The notes below the pieces were generated by a model. The model was not told where the DNA came from. It saw only the letters and a list, made by a program, of their open reading frames with translations, and did not search any database. A stretch of 64,000 bases of DNA from Oscillospiraceae bacterium (GTDB lineage: Bacteria; Bacillota; Clostridia; Oscillospirales; Oscillospiraceae): contig JAETNP010000011.1 of the NCBI GenBank assembly GCA_021768185.1, positions 62,001 through 126,000 on the forward strand. The letters run 5' to 3'. How positions within the stretch are numbered: the stretch's first letter is position 1; the number at the start of each line of letters is the position of its first letter. A program made the translations under genes and the position numbers. Positions 16,905 through 25,103 of this stretch are shown here, one piece after another.

Positions 16905-17523
16905 ACCTATCCTCTGTCATCTCCGTATACCGCCCCATGGCGGCCTTCACATCGCTCCAGCCGAACCCCCGGCGCAGCAGCCCATCACTGACCCGCTTCT
17001 TTTCCTTCGGGTCCGACAGCTCCCCCCGGCACTTCTTCTGAATCAGCGCGTCCAATATCTCCGCCGCCTCCGGCATCTCCTCCAGAGCCTCGTCCCACAG
17101 CTCCCGGTCCACGCCTCTCCGGCGCAGCTCCTCCCGGACCCGGGCGGGCCCGTAGCCCTTCCCGCCGTAATGCCGCACCAGCGCCGCGGCATACCCGGCG
17201 TCGTCCACGGCCCCGATATCCTCCAGCCAGTCCGCCGCCGCCTGGGCGTCGGCCGCATCGTTTCCCTTTTTCACCAGCCGACGGGTCAGCTCCCTCTTGG
17301 ACAGCGCCCGGCTCCCGATCATATTCGCCGCCGCCGCCTTCGCCGAGGACGCCCTCACGGAGGCGGCCACCGCCTCCATAGCCTCCCCGTCCAGCTCCAT
17401 CCCGGCCCTCAATCCGAACCGCAGCAGCTCCTCCTCCGTCACCCGCAGGATGTTCCCATCCTCCAGCCTGACCAGGAACCGCCCTTTCTTCCGCTCGGAC
17501 TTCTTGACTTCCTCAATCCGCAT
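16897..17523 (-). CDS. recX: Regulatory protein RecX
   Basis: The 208-residue protein is made of helical repeats typical of RecX, which modulates RecA filament activity. Landmarks are RALSKRELTRRLVKKG, WLEDIGAVDDAGYAAALVRHY, KGYGPARVREELRRRGV and LLRRGFGWSDVKAAM. The start codon overlaps the gpsA stop at 17523. RecA is not encoded in this window. Confidence 0.9.
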   Translation of the reverse strand: MRIEEVKKSERKKGRFLVRLEDGNILRVTEEELLRFGLRAGMELDGEAMEAVAASVRASSAKAAAANMIGSRALSKRELTRRLVKKGNDAADAQAAADWLEDIGAVDDAGYAAALVRHYGGKGYGPARVREELRRRGVDRELWDEALEEMPEAAEILDALIQKKCRGELSDPKEKKRVSDGLLRRGFGWSDVKAAMGRYTEMTEDRYD

Positions 17524-18524
17524 CAGATCCAGCTCTCATCCACTTCCCGCTTCTTGTTCCGGTTCATAAGAGCGTCCACGACCTCCCGGACGTCCTGCCC
17601 CTCATACAGCACCCGGTAGGCGCTCTGACAGATGGGCATTTCCACCCCGGCCTTTTCCGCCAGCTGGTGGGCGCTGAGGGCGGCGTAGTAGCCCTCCACC
17701 GTGGCCCCCACTTCCTTCATGGCCTCCTGCACGTTCTTTCCCTGTCCAATAAGAATGCCGCATCGCCGGTTCCGGGAGTGCATGGACGTACAGGTCACAA
17801 TGAGGTCCCCCATGCCGGAGAGCCCCGCGAAGGTCTCCTTCCTGCCTCCCAGGGCCACTCCCAGCCGGGCCATTTCCGTCATGCCCCGGGTCATCAGCAG
17901 GGCCTTGGTGTTGTCTCCCAGCCCCATGCCGTCGCTGACGCCGCAGCACAGGGCCAGCACGTTTTTCAGCGCCGCGCCCAGCTCCACCCCCAGCACGTCG
18001 CTGTTGGTGTACACCCGGAACCGGGGGCTCATGAACACGTCCTGCACCAGCTCCGCCGCCGCCATATCCCTGGAGGCCGCCACGCAGCCCGTGGGCACTC
18101 TCCGTCCAACCTCCTCGGCGTGGGACGGCCCGGACAGCGCCACCACCCGGCCCTTGCCCTGCAATTCCTCCTCAATGATCTGGGTGAGGCACAGCGCCGT
18201 GTCCTTCTCGATGCCCTTGGCCACGGACACCACCACCGCGTCCTCCCGCAGCAGGGGCCTTGCCTTCCTGGCGGTCTCCCGCACGGCGAAGGAGGGCGTC
18301 GCCAGCACCACCAATTCGCTGTCCGCCAGCGTGTCCATGCTGCTGGTGATCTTCAGGGTCTCCGGCAGCGGGACCCCCTTGAGCATGGGATTCTCCCGGG
18401 TCTCCTTCAGCACCTGCGCCTCCTTCTCCAGGAAGGACCACAGCGTCACATCGTTTCCGTTGTCCAGCAGCAGCAGGCTCAGGGCCGTTCCCCAGCCGCC
18501 GGAACCTAAAACCGTAATTTTCAT
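17523..18524 (-). CDS. gpsA: NAD(P)-dependent glycerol-3-phosphate dehydrogenase
   Basis: The 333-residue protein begins KITVLGSGGWGTALS, a dinucleotide-binding GxGxxG loop, and has the catalytic-domain segment GVELGAALKNVLALCCGVSDGMGLGDNTKALLMTRG plus GLSGMGDLIVTCTS. It reduces dihydroxyacetone phosphate to glycerol-3-phosphate, the backbone for PlsY and PgsA encoded in the same operon. I chose ATG 18524, ten bases after AGGAGG, over a TTG two codons earlier. Confidence 0.96.
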   Translation of the reverse strand: MKITVLGSGGWGTALSLLLLDNGNDVTLWSFLEKEAQVLKETRENPMLKGVPLPETLKITSSMDTLADSELVVLATPSFAVRETARKARPLLREDAVVVSVAKGIEKDTALCLTQIIEEELQGKGRVVALSGPSHAEEVGRRVPTGCVAASRDMAAAELVQDVFMSPRFRVYTNSDVLGVELGAALKNVLALCCGVSDGMGLGDNTKALLMTRGMTEMARLGVALGGRKETFAGLSGMGDLIVTCTSMHSRNRRCGILIGQGKNVQEAMKEVGATVEGYYAALSAHQLAEKAGVEMPICQSAYRVLYEGQDVREVVDALMNRNKKREVDESWI

Positions 18525-18538
18525 CTTCAAAATGCCTC

Positions 18539-19210
18539 CTATTCCTGCTTTTTCTTATGCAGGGAGAATTTATTCTCCGTCCCGCTGAGCAGCCGTTTGA
18601 TGTTGGCCCGGTGCTGCCAGACTACCAGTCCGCCGATAATAAAGGCCAGCACCACAACAGGCCACTGGGGATAGCAGTACCAGGAAATAAACGGGAAGCT
18701 TCCCCCGGCCCATATGGACCCAAGGGACACATATTTCGTCAAGACCGCCAGCAGGATAAACCCGCCCCAGACCACCAGGGCGATTCGCCAGTCGATCATA
18801 ATCGCGATCGTTCCGCCGGACAGAATCCCCTTGCCTCCCTTAAAATGGAACATGCAGGGGAACATATGCCCCAGCAGGCAGAACAGCCCGGCCCAGTACT
18901 TGGACAAGACCCTTACCGTCATTTCCGCCCCCAAGCTGCCAATGGCCAGGAACTGCCCGGCCAGCCAGACGCTGATCTGAAGGGCCAGTACCGCCTTAAG
19001 CACGTCGGTGAGGATCACCACCAGGGTCAAAAATCCGCCGAAGGTCCGGTAGAAGTTGGTCAGTCCCGCGTTGCCGCTGCCGTGGGTGCGCACGTCGTCT
19101 CGCAGAATATACTTTGACACGATGACCGCTCCGTTGAAGCAGCCGCAAAAATAGGAAAATACCGCAAGAATAGCGGCTGCGAGCAGCAGCTCAGATATAC
19201 TATAGGGCAT
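18539..19210 (-). CDS. plsY: Acyl-phosphate:glycerol-3-phosphate acyltransferase PlsY
   Basis: The 223-residue membrane protein has the PlsY motifs: SGNAGLTNFYRTFG (motif 1, S/T-x-N), HMFPCMFHFKGGKGI (motif 2, the KGGKG glycerol-3-phosphate site), and about five to six membrane segments. It makes lysophosphatidic acid, the first committed step of phospholipid synthesis. The gene lies three bases before der and 14 bases upstream of the gpsA start region. Confidence 0.95.
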   Translation of the reverse strand: MPYSISELLLAAAILAVFSYFCGCFNGAVIVSKYILRDDVRTHGSGNAGLTNFYRTFGGFLTLVVILTDVLKAVLALQISVWLAGQFLAIGSLGAEMTVRVLSKYWAGLFCLLGHMFPCMFHFKGGKGILSGGTIAIMIDWRIALVVWGGFILLAVLTKYVSLGSIWAGGSFPFISWYCYPQWPVVVLAFIIGGLVVWQHRANIKRLLSGTENKFSLHKKKQE

Positions 19211-19213
19211 GGC

Positions 19214-20542
19214 TCACTCCTCCTTATCGCCCTTCTGGCGGATGGTCATTTTAATGGGCGTTCCCTCCAGCCCGAACACATTCCGTATCTGATTTTCCAG
19301 ATACCGCTGGTAGGAGAAGTGGAACAGCCGCGCGTCGTTGCAGAAGCAGATGAAATGGGGCGGTTTGATTCCCGCCTGGGTCATATAGTAGATTTTCAGC
19401 CGCCGCCCCTTGTCCGTAGGCGGCTGGACCCTTGTCTGGGCGTCCGCCAGCACGGAGTTGAGCATCCCGGTAGTGATCCTGGTCGCCGCCTGATTGTTCA
19501 CGTACTGGATCAGCTCAAAGAGCCGTTCCACCCTCTGCCCGGTGGCAGCGGAGATGAACAGAATCGGCGCATAGGTCATGTACGCCAGATCCCGGCGGAT
19601 GTCCTCCCGCATCTTGTCCATGGTCTTGCCGTCTTTTTCGATGAGGTCCCACTTATTGACCACAATAATACTGGCTTTCCCCGCCTCATGGGCCATCCCG
19701 GCTACTTTCGTGTCCTGCTCCGTGACCCCCTCCTGGGCGTCGATGAGGATGAGGCACACGTCCGCCCGCTCGATAGCCATCTGCGCCCGCAGTACGCTGT
19801 AGCGCTCGATGGCCTCGTCCACCTTGGATTTCTTCCGCATCCCGGCGGTGTCGATGAAAACGTACTTTCCCGTCTCGTTCTCAAAATAGCTGTCGATAGC
19901 GTCCCGGGTAGTTCCCGCCATATCGCTGACGATGGTCCTCTGCTGGCCCAGAATTTTGTTGGTCAGCGAAGACTTCCCCACGTTTGGCTTGCCGATAATG
20001 GCCACCTGAATCCGGTCGTCGTCCTCCTCGTCCTCGCCCTCCGGCGGGAAGTACTTCACGCACTCGTCCAGCAGGTCCCCGGTCCCGTGGCCGTGGACCG
20101 CCGACACGGCGATAGGGTCTCCCAGCCCCAGGTTGTAGAACTCATAGAAATCCGGGTCCACGGTGCCGGTGGAGTCCATTTTATTCACCGCCAGGACAAT
20201 GGGCTTGCCGCTTCTTTGCAGCATACCCGCCACCTCCTGGTCGGAGGCGGTGAGGCCGGTTTTGATATCGGTAAGGAACACGATCACGTCCGCGTGGCTG
20301 ATGGCGATTTCCGCCTGCTCCCGCATGAACGTCAAGATTTCGCTGTCGGTTCTCGGCTCGATGCCCCCGGTATCAATGAGGGTGAATTTTCTTCCGTTCC
20401 AGTCGGACTCCCCATAGATCCTGTCTCTTGTTACCCCCGGGGTGTCCTCCACGATAGACAATCTTTGCCCGATCAGCTTATTGAACAGGGCGGATTTTCC
20501 TACGTTGGGTCTGCCTACGATGGCGATAATTGGCTTTGGCAT
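19214..20542 (-). CDS. der: Ribosome biogenesis GTPase Der (EngA)
   Basis: The 442-residue protein has two tandem G domains and a KH-like C-terminus, unique to Der. The first has GRPNVGKSALFNKL, DTPG and NKMD. The second, from about residue 178, has GKPNVGKSSLTNKI, DTAG and NKWD. Der is needed for 50S assembly. It is the first gene of the leftward operon running to pgsA. The usual upstream neighbour, DUF512, is now 1.8 kb away because PHE-3 and a toxin-antitoxin pair lie between. Confidence 0.97.
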   Translation of the reverse strand: MPKPIIAIVGRPNVGKSALFNKLIGQRLSIVEDTPGVTRDRIYGESDWNGRKFTLIDTGGIEPRTDSEILTFMREQAEIAISHADVIVFLTDIKTGLTASDQEVAGMLQRSGKPIVLAVNKMDSTGTVDPDFYEFYNLGLGDPIAVSAVHGHGTGDLLDECVKYFPPEGEDEEDDDRIQVAIIGKPNVGKSSLTNKILGQQRTIVSDMAGTTRDAIDSYFENETGKYVFIDTAGMRKKSKVDEAIERYSVLRAQMAIERADVCLILIDAQEGVTEQDTKVAGMAHEAGKASIIVVNKWDLIEKDGKTMDKMREDIRRDLAYMTYAPILFISAATGQRVERLFELIQYVNNQAATRITTGMLNSVLADAQTRVQPPTDKGRRLKIYYMTQAGIKPPHFICFCNDARLFHFSYQRYLENQIRNVFGLEGTPIKMTIRQKGDKEE

Positions 20543-20826
20543 GGTCTACTCCTTCTTCGCGCCGTTCCGGCGCGAGGGAAATTGTTTCTTGAATCGGCCC
20601 GGGGGTTCCGCACCCCCGGACCCCTCGGGTACTTTTTGTGTGAACAAAAAGTACCCAAAAAGTCACTTAAACCTGGCGGTTTAAGAATCCCTGAATTACG
20701 GGGGAATTTAGTTTTGCGCCCAAGGCACAGTCGGTTTTGTCTACCGATAGTACCGTCCGCTCTGTTCCCCTTCTGCGTCTATTTCAGCATTCTTATCGGC
20801 AGCCCCTACCGTCTGGCGGGGCTAAC

Positions 20827-21060
20827 TCACCGGGGTGCTTTTTGATGCACTTCCGGGTCTTCCGTCCTGCCCAGCAGATAGTCCACTGAACACCCCAGAT
20901 AGTCGGCAATCAGTACCAGATTTCCGGAATATATCTTGGAGGTAGGCTTTTTCCTCCACTCAGTAAACATACTGGTAGTTAATCCTGTCGCTTTCGCGAC
21001 CTTATATCCAGTAAGTCCTCTATCCGTAATAATTTGCAATATTCTATCAGAATGTTCCAT
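20827..21060 (-). CDS. XRE-type HTH regulator, PHE-3 cargo
   Basis: The 77-residue protein has a helix-turn-helix built as GYKVAKATGLTTSMFTEWRKK and the closing helix LVLIADYLGCSVDYLLGRT. The start ATG at 21060 has GAGAGG six bases upstream. The last residues (about PEVHQKAPR) are encoded by the repeat itself, so the gene runs into the element. It is divergent to the small gene at 21164, and AAGGACTTTTTGAGT and AAGGATGTTTGGACT, 32 bases apart in the shared control region, are candidate operator half-sites. The counterpart in PHE-6 shares the LADY..S.DYL.GRT end but little else. Confidence 0.85.
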   Translation of the reverse strand: MEHSDRILQIITDRGLTGYKVAKATGLTTSMFTEWRKKPTSKIYSGNLVLIADYLGCSVDYLLGRTEDPEVHQKAPR

Positions 21061-21080
21061 ATGCTACCTCTCAAAATACA

Positions 21081-21132
21081 AAGGACTTTTTGAGTAATTT
21101 TGGTTGACTAATAAGGATGTTTGGACTATAAT
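21081..21132 (+). promoter_or_regulatory. Divergent control region of PHE-3 with promoter and direct repeats
   Basis: TTGACT at 21104-21109 and TATAAT at 21127-21132 have a 17-base spacer and drive the small gene. Imperfect direct repeats start at 21081 and 21113 (11 of 15 identical, three helical turns apart), the second inside the promoter spacer, which suits repression by the HTH protein. Confidence 0.6.
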
Positions 21133-21163
21133 GACCTTACACATAGTAGAGGAGGTTCACCAC

Positions 21164-21406
21164 ATGACAGGCGAACTAAAGAATATCTACGAAGAAAAAT
21201 TCTACACAGACTGGCAGGCCACGCCGGAGTATCGTGCTCTTGCGGACAAGGAGGATGAGCTATGGGAGCAAGTCAAACCTCTCATTGGGCAAAAGGTCAT
21301 CGACCAGCTCATGGACAGCCGGTCCAACGTATCCTACCAGACCAACTACGAATGGTTCCGCAAAGGTTTCCGCCTCGGCGCCTCCCTGATGCTGGAGCTG
21401 TTGTAA
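21164..21406 (+). CDS. Small protein with C-terminal GFRLG motif (DUF6809-like), PHE-3 cargo
   Basis: The 80-residue protein starts at ATG 21164 with GAGGAGG eight bases upstream. It is mostly charged helix, with YRALADKEDELWEQV in the middle and WFRKGFRLGASLMLELL at the end. The end matches the cargo protein of PHE-6 (FVLGFRLGMQLTMEGL). I associate this pattern with the DUF6809 family of unknown function, from memory and not from a search. No signal peptide or membrane segment is seen. Its partner is the divergent HTH gene, so it may be the product the regulator controls. The role is unknown. Confidence 0.75.
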   Translation: MTGELKNIYEEKFYTDWQATPEYRALADKEDELWEQVKPLIGQKVIDQLMDSRSNVSYQTNYEWFRKGFRLGASLMLELL

Positions 21407-21722
21407 GCGCCCCTTCACCAGACCCTCGTGCCGCGTGCCGCGCGGCAACCAGCAGTATCGGTAGAACTGTGCGCAGAAGTAAGCACCGGCATCGGCAAAA
21501 TGCACTGGAGGTAGAACAACCAGACTAAAGGTCGTAGCGAAACCAATCAAAAAATGAGGGATTCTTAAACCGCCAGGTTTAAGCGCGTTTTTGCCTACTT
21601 TTGGCGCGGGCCAAAAGTAGGCGCGGAGTCCGGGGGCGCGCAGCCCCCGGGGTGGCGAATAGAAAAAGCCCCGTGCCGCCCGGAGGGCGGCAGACTACTT
21701 CCGATTTAAAATGCAGCTGCAG

Positions 21723-22133
21723 CTAAAACCTTGCCAGAAGCTCCTCAGGCGCAAGCAAAGAGATACCGAAGTCCGTGAAATCTTTTTTATTGCGTGTTAC
21801 GATTGCGTCGCACCGGTTTGCTTTTGCGCATACCGCCAGCAGGCAGTCCTCGAAGTCCGCCGCCCGCCGGGCATAAGCCTCCAGCACATGCTCATTGGTA
21901 ACGGTCAAAACCTGTACGATATCCAGAACGGACCCCAGCGCCTGATAGGCCCGCTCTACGCTGTGAAGCTGCCGGCGCACCAGATAGAAAATATCCGTTG
22001 CACTGGAAGCCGAAAGAAATCCCTGCGCCTGTCCGCTCTCGCATAAATATAGAACTTCTTTTGAATTTTCATAAAATGGCTCCCGGTGTCCCAATACATC
22101 CAAAAAGATGTTGGTATCAATCATCAGCCGCAT
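21723..22133 (-). CDS. PIN-domain toxin (VapC-like)
   Basis: The 136-residue protein has the PIN-fold acidic residues: MIDTNIFLDVL (first Asp), then DFEDCLLAVCAKANRCDAIVTRNKKDF, giving the conserved E/D residues and the T-R-N/D segment. PIN toxins are metal-dependent RNases. The gene overlaps the antitoxin gene by 17 bases, the standard toxin-antitoxin arrangement. I chose ATG 22133 because the family begins near M-x-x-M-I-D-T-N. PHE-3 hairpin a lies 31 bases past its stop. Confidence 0.88.
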   Translation of the reverse strand: MRLMIDTNIFLDVLGHREPFYENSKEVLYLCESGQAQGFLSASSATDIFYLVRRQLHSVERAYQALGSVLDIVQVLTVTNEHVLEAYARRAADFEDCLLAVCAKANRCDAIVTRNKKDFTDFGISLLAPEELLARF

Positions 22134-22347
22134 AACGTTCCAAGCGCTCCTCCCGCAAAGCCTTCGCGTCAAGCCCTTCCGGCAGCCTTCCCTCCAGCAG
22201 ACCGCTGATAGCGTCCACCGCGCTCCCGGCGGGCTTCACCAGCTTGGCAATGGTTTTCCCGTTCTGCGTAATGAATATATCTCCACCCGACAACATGGAA
22301 AGGTACTTTCCAAAATTCGCATGAAATTCCGCCGCCGTAACGGTCAT
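22117..22347 (-). CDS. Phd/YefM-type antitoxin
   Basis: The 76-residue protein starts at ATG 22347, seven bases after GGGAGG. The opening TVTAAEFHANFGKYLSML and IFITQNGKTIAKLVK are the Phd/YefM DNA-binding fold; the C-terminal region LPEGLDAKALREERLERY would wrap the toxin. It should neutralise the PIN protein and autoregulate the pair. The longer frame from 22392 would translate the parS-like palindrome and lacks a site, so it is rejected. The untranslated leader carries that palindrome 19 bases before the start. Confidence 0.88.
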   Translation of the reverse strand: MTVTAAEFHANFGKYLSMLSGGDIFITQNGKTIAKLVKPAGSAVDAISGLLEGRLPEGLDAKALREERLERYAADD

Positions 22348-22366
22348 AACAAAACCTCCCTGAAAA

Positions 22367-22382
22367 TGTTTCACGTGAAACA
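22367..22382. promoter_or_regulatory. parS-like centromere site
   Basis: TGTTTCACGTGAAACA is a perfect 16-bp palindrome identical to the widely conserved chromosomal parS consensus bound by ParB/Spo0J; flanking bases extend the dyad to 22 bp (22364-22385). It lies in the leader of the antitoxin gene. parS sites usually cluster near the replication origin, so the window may be origin-proximal. Confidence 0.75.
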
Positions 22383-22392
22383 TTTGTTCCAA

Positions 22393-23691
22393 TTATTTCC
22401 TCCCCAGCATAGCGTCCAGCAGGTCGAATCCATCCTGCTCCACCACGGTCACGGGCACCCCCAGCGCCTTCTCCACATCGGACACATGGAGGTCATCCAG
22501 AAATACATCCCCCCCGTGGCGGAGCATATTGACGGGGATCAAAAGCCGCTGTCCCAGCGGCTTCCCCTCCAGCTGGGCAATCAGATCCCCTCCGGTAATC
22601 AACCCCGCCACGTCGATGGAGTGCCCAAAGAAATCGTTCACAATGGCGACGACCTGACCGTCCACGCCGGTCTTCTCCCGGGCCTTGTCCGCCAGCTCCT
22701 GCAAAAACGGCCTGGCACTGACCCCGGTGGCAATGGTGTAGGGCGAGGCCTCCACGGCTCCGTCCTCCAGCCCCAGTCCCGCCTCAAATTCAGTAATGAG
22801 ACTGCGCAGCATCCCCACGCCGTTCTCGATCTGAACGTAGTCCTCATAGTACTCCTCCCCGGGCAGCTCCCTGCCCGCCCGGAGATACAGCTCGTCGGAG
22901 CAGAAAAACATCCGGCTCCCGTACCGCTCCAGACAGATTTTCCCGAAGGCGTCCACCTGGTCGATGACCTGTCCGGCGGTCTCCCGGTCCACGGGCTTGA
23001 GCTTTGACAGCCCCTCCCGGAACTTCGTCAGCCCCACCGGCACAATGGAGCAGCTGTTGAATCCCCACGCGGCCATGTCCTCCATGGTCCGCTGGAGCTG
23101 CGCTCCGTCGTTGTACCCGGGGCACAGAACGATCTGCCCGTTCATGACAATGCCCGCCTGCCCGAACCGCCGCATAGCCTCCAGGCTCTCGCCCCCGGCC
23201 TTATTGCCAAGAAGGACGGACCGGAGGCGCGGGTCCGTAGCGTGGACGGAGACGTTAATGGGACTGATGCGCAGGTCGATGATCCGCTGAATCTCCCGCG
23301 GGGAGAGGTTGGTGAGTGTAATATAGTTGCCCATAAGGAAGCTGAGCCGGGCGTCGTCGTCTTTGAAATAGAGCGTATCCCGGCACCCGGGGGCCATCTG
23401 GTCCACGAAGCAGAACAGACAGTGGTTGGAGCAGGGCCTGGGTTCGTCCATGAGGTAGGTCTCGAAGTTGAGCCCCAGCTCCTCCGCCTCCGGTTTGTTC
23501 ACCTGCACCGTGCGGCGGGAGCCGCCGGGGGCTTCCAGCACCAGCTCCGGGTCCCGGTCATAGCCGAAGAAGCGGTAGTCCAGCACATCCTCTATGGCAT
23601 GGCCGCCGATGGAGACGAGCCGTTCGCCGGTCCGGACCCCGGCCCGCTCCGCCGGGGAGCGGCGGTCGATGGAAGTGATGACAGTGCTCAT
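22393..23691 (-). CDS. DUF512-family radical SAM-like protein with PDZ domain
   Basis: The 432-residue protein starts at ATG 23691 behind GGGAGG. An N-terminal PDZ-like domain (RRSPAERAGVRTGERLVSIGG, IEDVLDYRFF) is followed by a radical SAM-like core with CSNHCLFCFVDQ (CxxxCxxC), and then the DUF512 domain (FFCSDELYLRAGRELP, GEEYYEDYVQIENGVGML). Its function is not established. In many Clostridia this gene sits directly before der, and here that neighbourhood is interrupted by the toxin-antitoxin pair and PHE-3. A promoter lies at 23726. Confidence 0.92.
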   Translation of the reverse strand: MSTVITSIDRRSPAERAGVRTGERLVSIGGHAIEDVLDYRFFGYDRDPELVLEAPGGSRRTVQVNKPEAEELGLNFETYLMDEPRPCSNHCLFCFVDQMAPGCRDTLYFKDDDARLSFLMGNYITLTNLSPREIQRIIDLRISPINVSVHATDPRLRSVLLGNKAGGESLEAMRRFGQAGIVMNGQIVLCPGYNDGAQLQRTMEDMAAWGFNSCSIVPVGLTKFREGLSKLKPVDRETAGQVIDQVDAFGKICLERYGSRMFFCSDELYLRAGRELPGEEYYEDYVQIENGVGMLRSLITEFEAGLGLEDGAVEASPYTIATGVSARPFLQELADKAREKTGVDGQVVAIVNDFFGHSIDVAGLITGGDLIAQLEGKPLGQRLLIPVNMLRHGGDVFLDDLHVSDVEKALGVPVTVVEQDGFDLLDAMLGRK

Positions 23692-23725
23692 GAGTTCCTC
23701 CCGGATGGCATCATACTTTAATATG

Positions 23726-23754
23726 AGTATACTGTAAATTGTTCCCCATTTCAA
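23726..23754 (-). promoter_or_regulatory. Promoter of the DUF512 gene
   Basis: On the minus strand TTGAAA (23749-23754) and TATACT (23726-23731) have a 17-base spacer. Confidence 0.65.
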
Positions 23755-23869
23755 TATCTAATTCCAACGAAACGGCGGATGGAAGAAGATTTCACCGGCA
23801 GAAGCCCCGACAGAAGCGCCGCGCCCGGCGAAAAGCGGGGGCGCGGCGTTTTCCTGTTCGTAATTTTAT

Positions 23870-24916
23870 TCAGGAGTAGTACCCCATGTACCGCTCCATG
23901 GCATCCATCAGCGCCGCCACGTTTTCCAGCGGCGTGCCCGGATACAGCCCAAAGATCATCATCAGCCCGCCGGCCTTGGACCCGAGCTTTATGACCTCCT
24001 CCCGGATAAGAACGTCGATTTCCGCCGGTGTGCCGAATCGGGTGATCTGCTGGCGGTCAATGTCCAGATCAATGCAGACCTTGCCGGCCAGCCGGCTCTG
24101 AATCCAATCAATGCCGTTGACCAGGTCCTGCAGATTGACGATCTCAACGCCGCCGTCGATCAGGTCGTCCGCCAGCGTGCGGATGTCCCCGTCTGAGTGC
24201 ATGTGGATCATCAGCCCTTTCTCCTTCGCCGGACGGATCAGACGCTCATAGGACGGCTTGATATATTTGCGGAAGTCCTCCGGCGGCAGCATCGGACCCA
24301 CCTGCATCCCCAGGTCCTCCGCATAGGACATCCCGTCGATATTGCACTCCAGATAGTGCCGGATAATCCCCGTATTGAACTGCTCCACCATGTCGATGAG
24401 CTTCCAGAGCTTCGGTTCCTCGTCCGCCATGTCCCACAGCAGATTCTCGTAGCCCCGCAGGTCGCACAGCTGTAAAAACGTATGGCCGTGGCGCAGCCCG
24501 CATACGTGGAGCTGCTCCGGATGCGCGTCGATTTCCCGCTTCACCGCCGTCCAGTCCACCGGCCCGATGCCCGTGCATACGTCCGGGTCCGGCGGGGCAT
24601 ACCGGTCAAACGCCGCCCAGTCCGCCAGGGGATGCCCCGTAACGGTCCCGGTCATGCCGTTCATGGACGTGTTCCAGACGCAGCCGAAATCGTCCGTATA
24701 CGGCACCCCCTTGCGGGTAATGGGGGCGTACTCCGGGATGAAGGGCAATTCCGGCGTCTGAAAGCCGGGAAACAGCAGCGGGTGCCGCTCCATCAATTCA
24801 AACAGCGCCTCCTGGGGATACTGCTCCCAGCAGGAAGTATTGATGGCAAAGCACATCGGGATATGGTCCGGATAATCGAACCGGACTGTGCGCAGATAAT
24901 TTTCTTTCTCCGTCAT
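23870..24916 (-). CDS. Uroporphyrinogen decarboxylase-family (URO-D/MtaA-like) protein
   Basis: The 348-residue protein starts at MTEKENYLRTVRF behind AAAGGAGG. It has the URO-D barrel: MIHMHSDGDIRTLADDLIDGGVEIVNLQ, KVCIDLDIDRQQITRFGTP and GLMMIFGLYPGTPLENV. In Clostridia most such proteins are not heme enzymes but corrinoid-dependent methyltransferases related to MtaA or demethylases. No corrinoid protein or heme gene is adjacent, so the substrate is unknown. A hairpin about 20 bases past its stop (23817-23851, arms CGCCGCGCCC/GGGCGCGGCG) may terminate it. Confidence 0.8.
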   Translation of the reverse strand: MTEKENYLRTVRFDYPDHIPMCFAINTSCWEQYPQEALFELMERHPLLFPGFQTPELPFIPEYAPITRKGVPYTDDFGCVWNTSMNGMTGTVTGHPLADWAAFDRYAPPDPDVCTGIGPVDWTAVKREIDAHPEQLHVCGLRHGHTFLQLCDLRGYENLLWDMADEEPKLWKLIDMVEQFNTGIIRHYLECNIDGMSYAEDLGMQVGPMLPPEDFRKYIKPSYERLIRPAKEKGLMIHMHSDGDIRTLADDLIDGGVEIVNLQDLVNGIDWIQSRLAGKVCIDLDIDRQQITRFGTPAEIDVLIREEVIKLGSKAGGLMMIFGLYPGTPLENVAALMDAMERYMGYYS

Positions 24917-25027
24917 ATCGCGTGTCCTCCTTTGCGGCGGCAGGCCGGCCGCCGTGCCCGCATTATACCACACCGCTCCATATATGCAACCACTATTGCA
25001 AATCTTTTGAAAAACCTTCGCTTCCCC

Positions 25028-25056
25028 TTGAACCCGGGGGAAATTTTTGGTACAAT
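25028..25056 (+). promoter_or_regulatory. Promoter of the first phosphohexomutase
   Basis: TTGAAC at 25028-25033 and TACAAT at 25051-25056 have a 17-base spacer, about 50 bases before the ATG at 25104. Confidence 0.65.
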
Positions 25057-25103
25057 AGCTGCAGCATCATTTACCCGAAAAGAGAAGGAGGAAACGATTT
25101 GTC

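Larger units (their letters stand above)
20558..21692 (+). mobile_element. PHE-3, hairpin-bounded cassette carrying an HTH gene and a GFRLG protein
   Basis: A 1.13-kb unit is framed by facing hairpin series. Left: a 20558-20574, c 20627-20656 (GGGTAC/GTACCC), d 20666-20685. Right: d 21564-21583, c 21593-21622 (GCCTAC/GTAGGC), b about 21631-21651, a 21675-21691. The left core follows the common PHE sequence up to CACCGGGGTGC and then switches to cargo: a leftward HTH gene and a rightward 80-residue gene with a divergent promoter. The right core (TGCGCAGAAGTAAGCACC and onward) recurs in PHE-6 and PHE-8. It lies between der and the PIN gene. No transposase is present. Confidence 0.8.
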
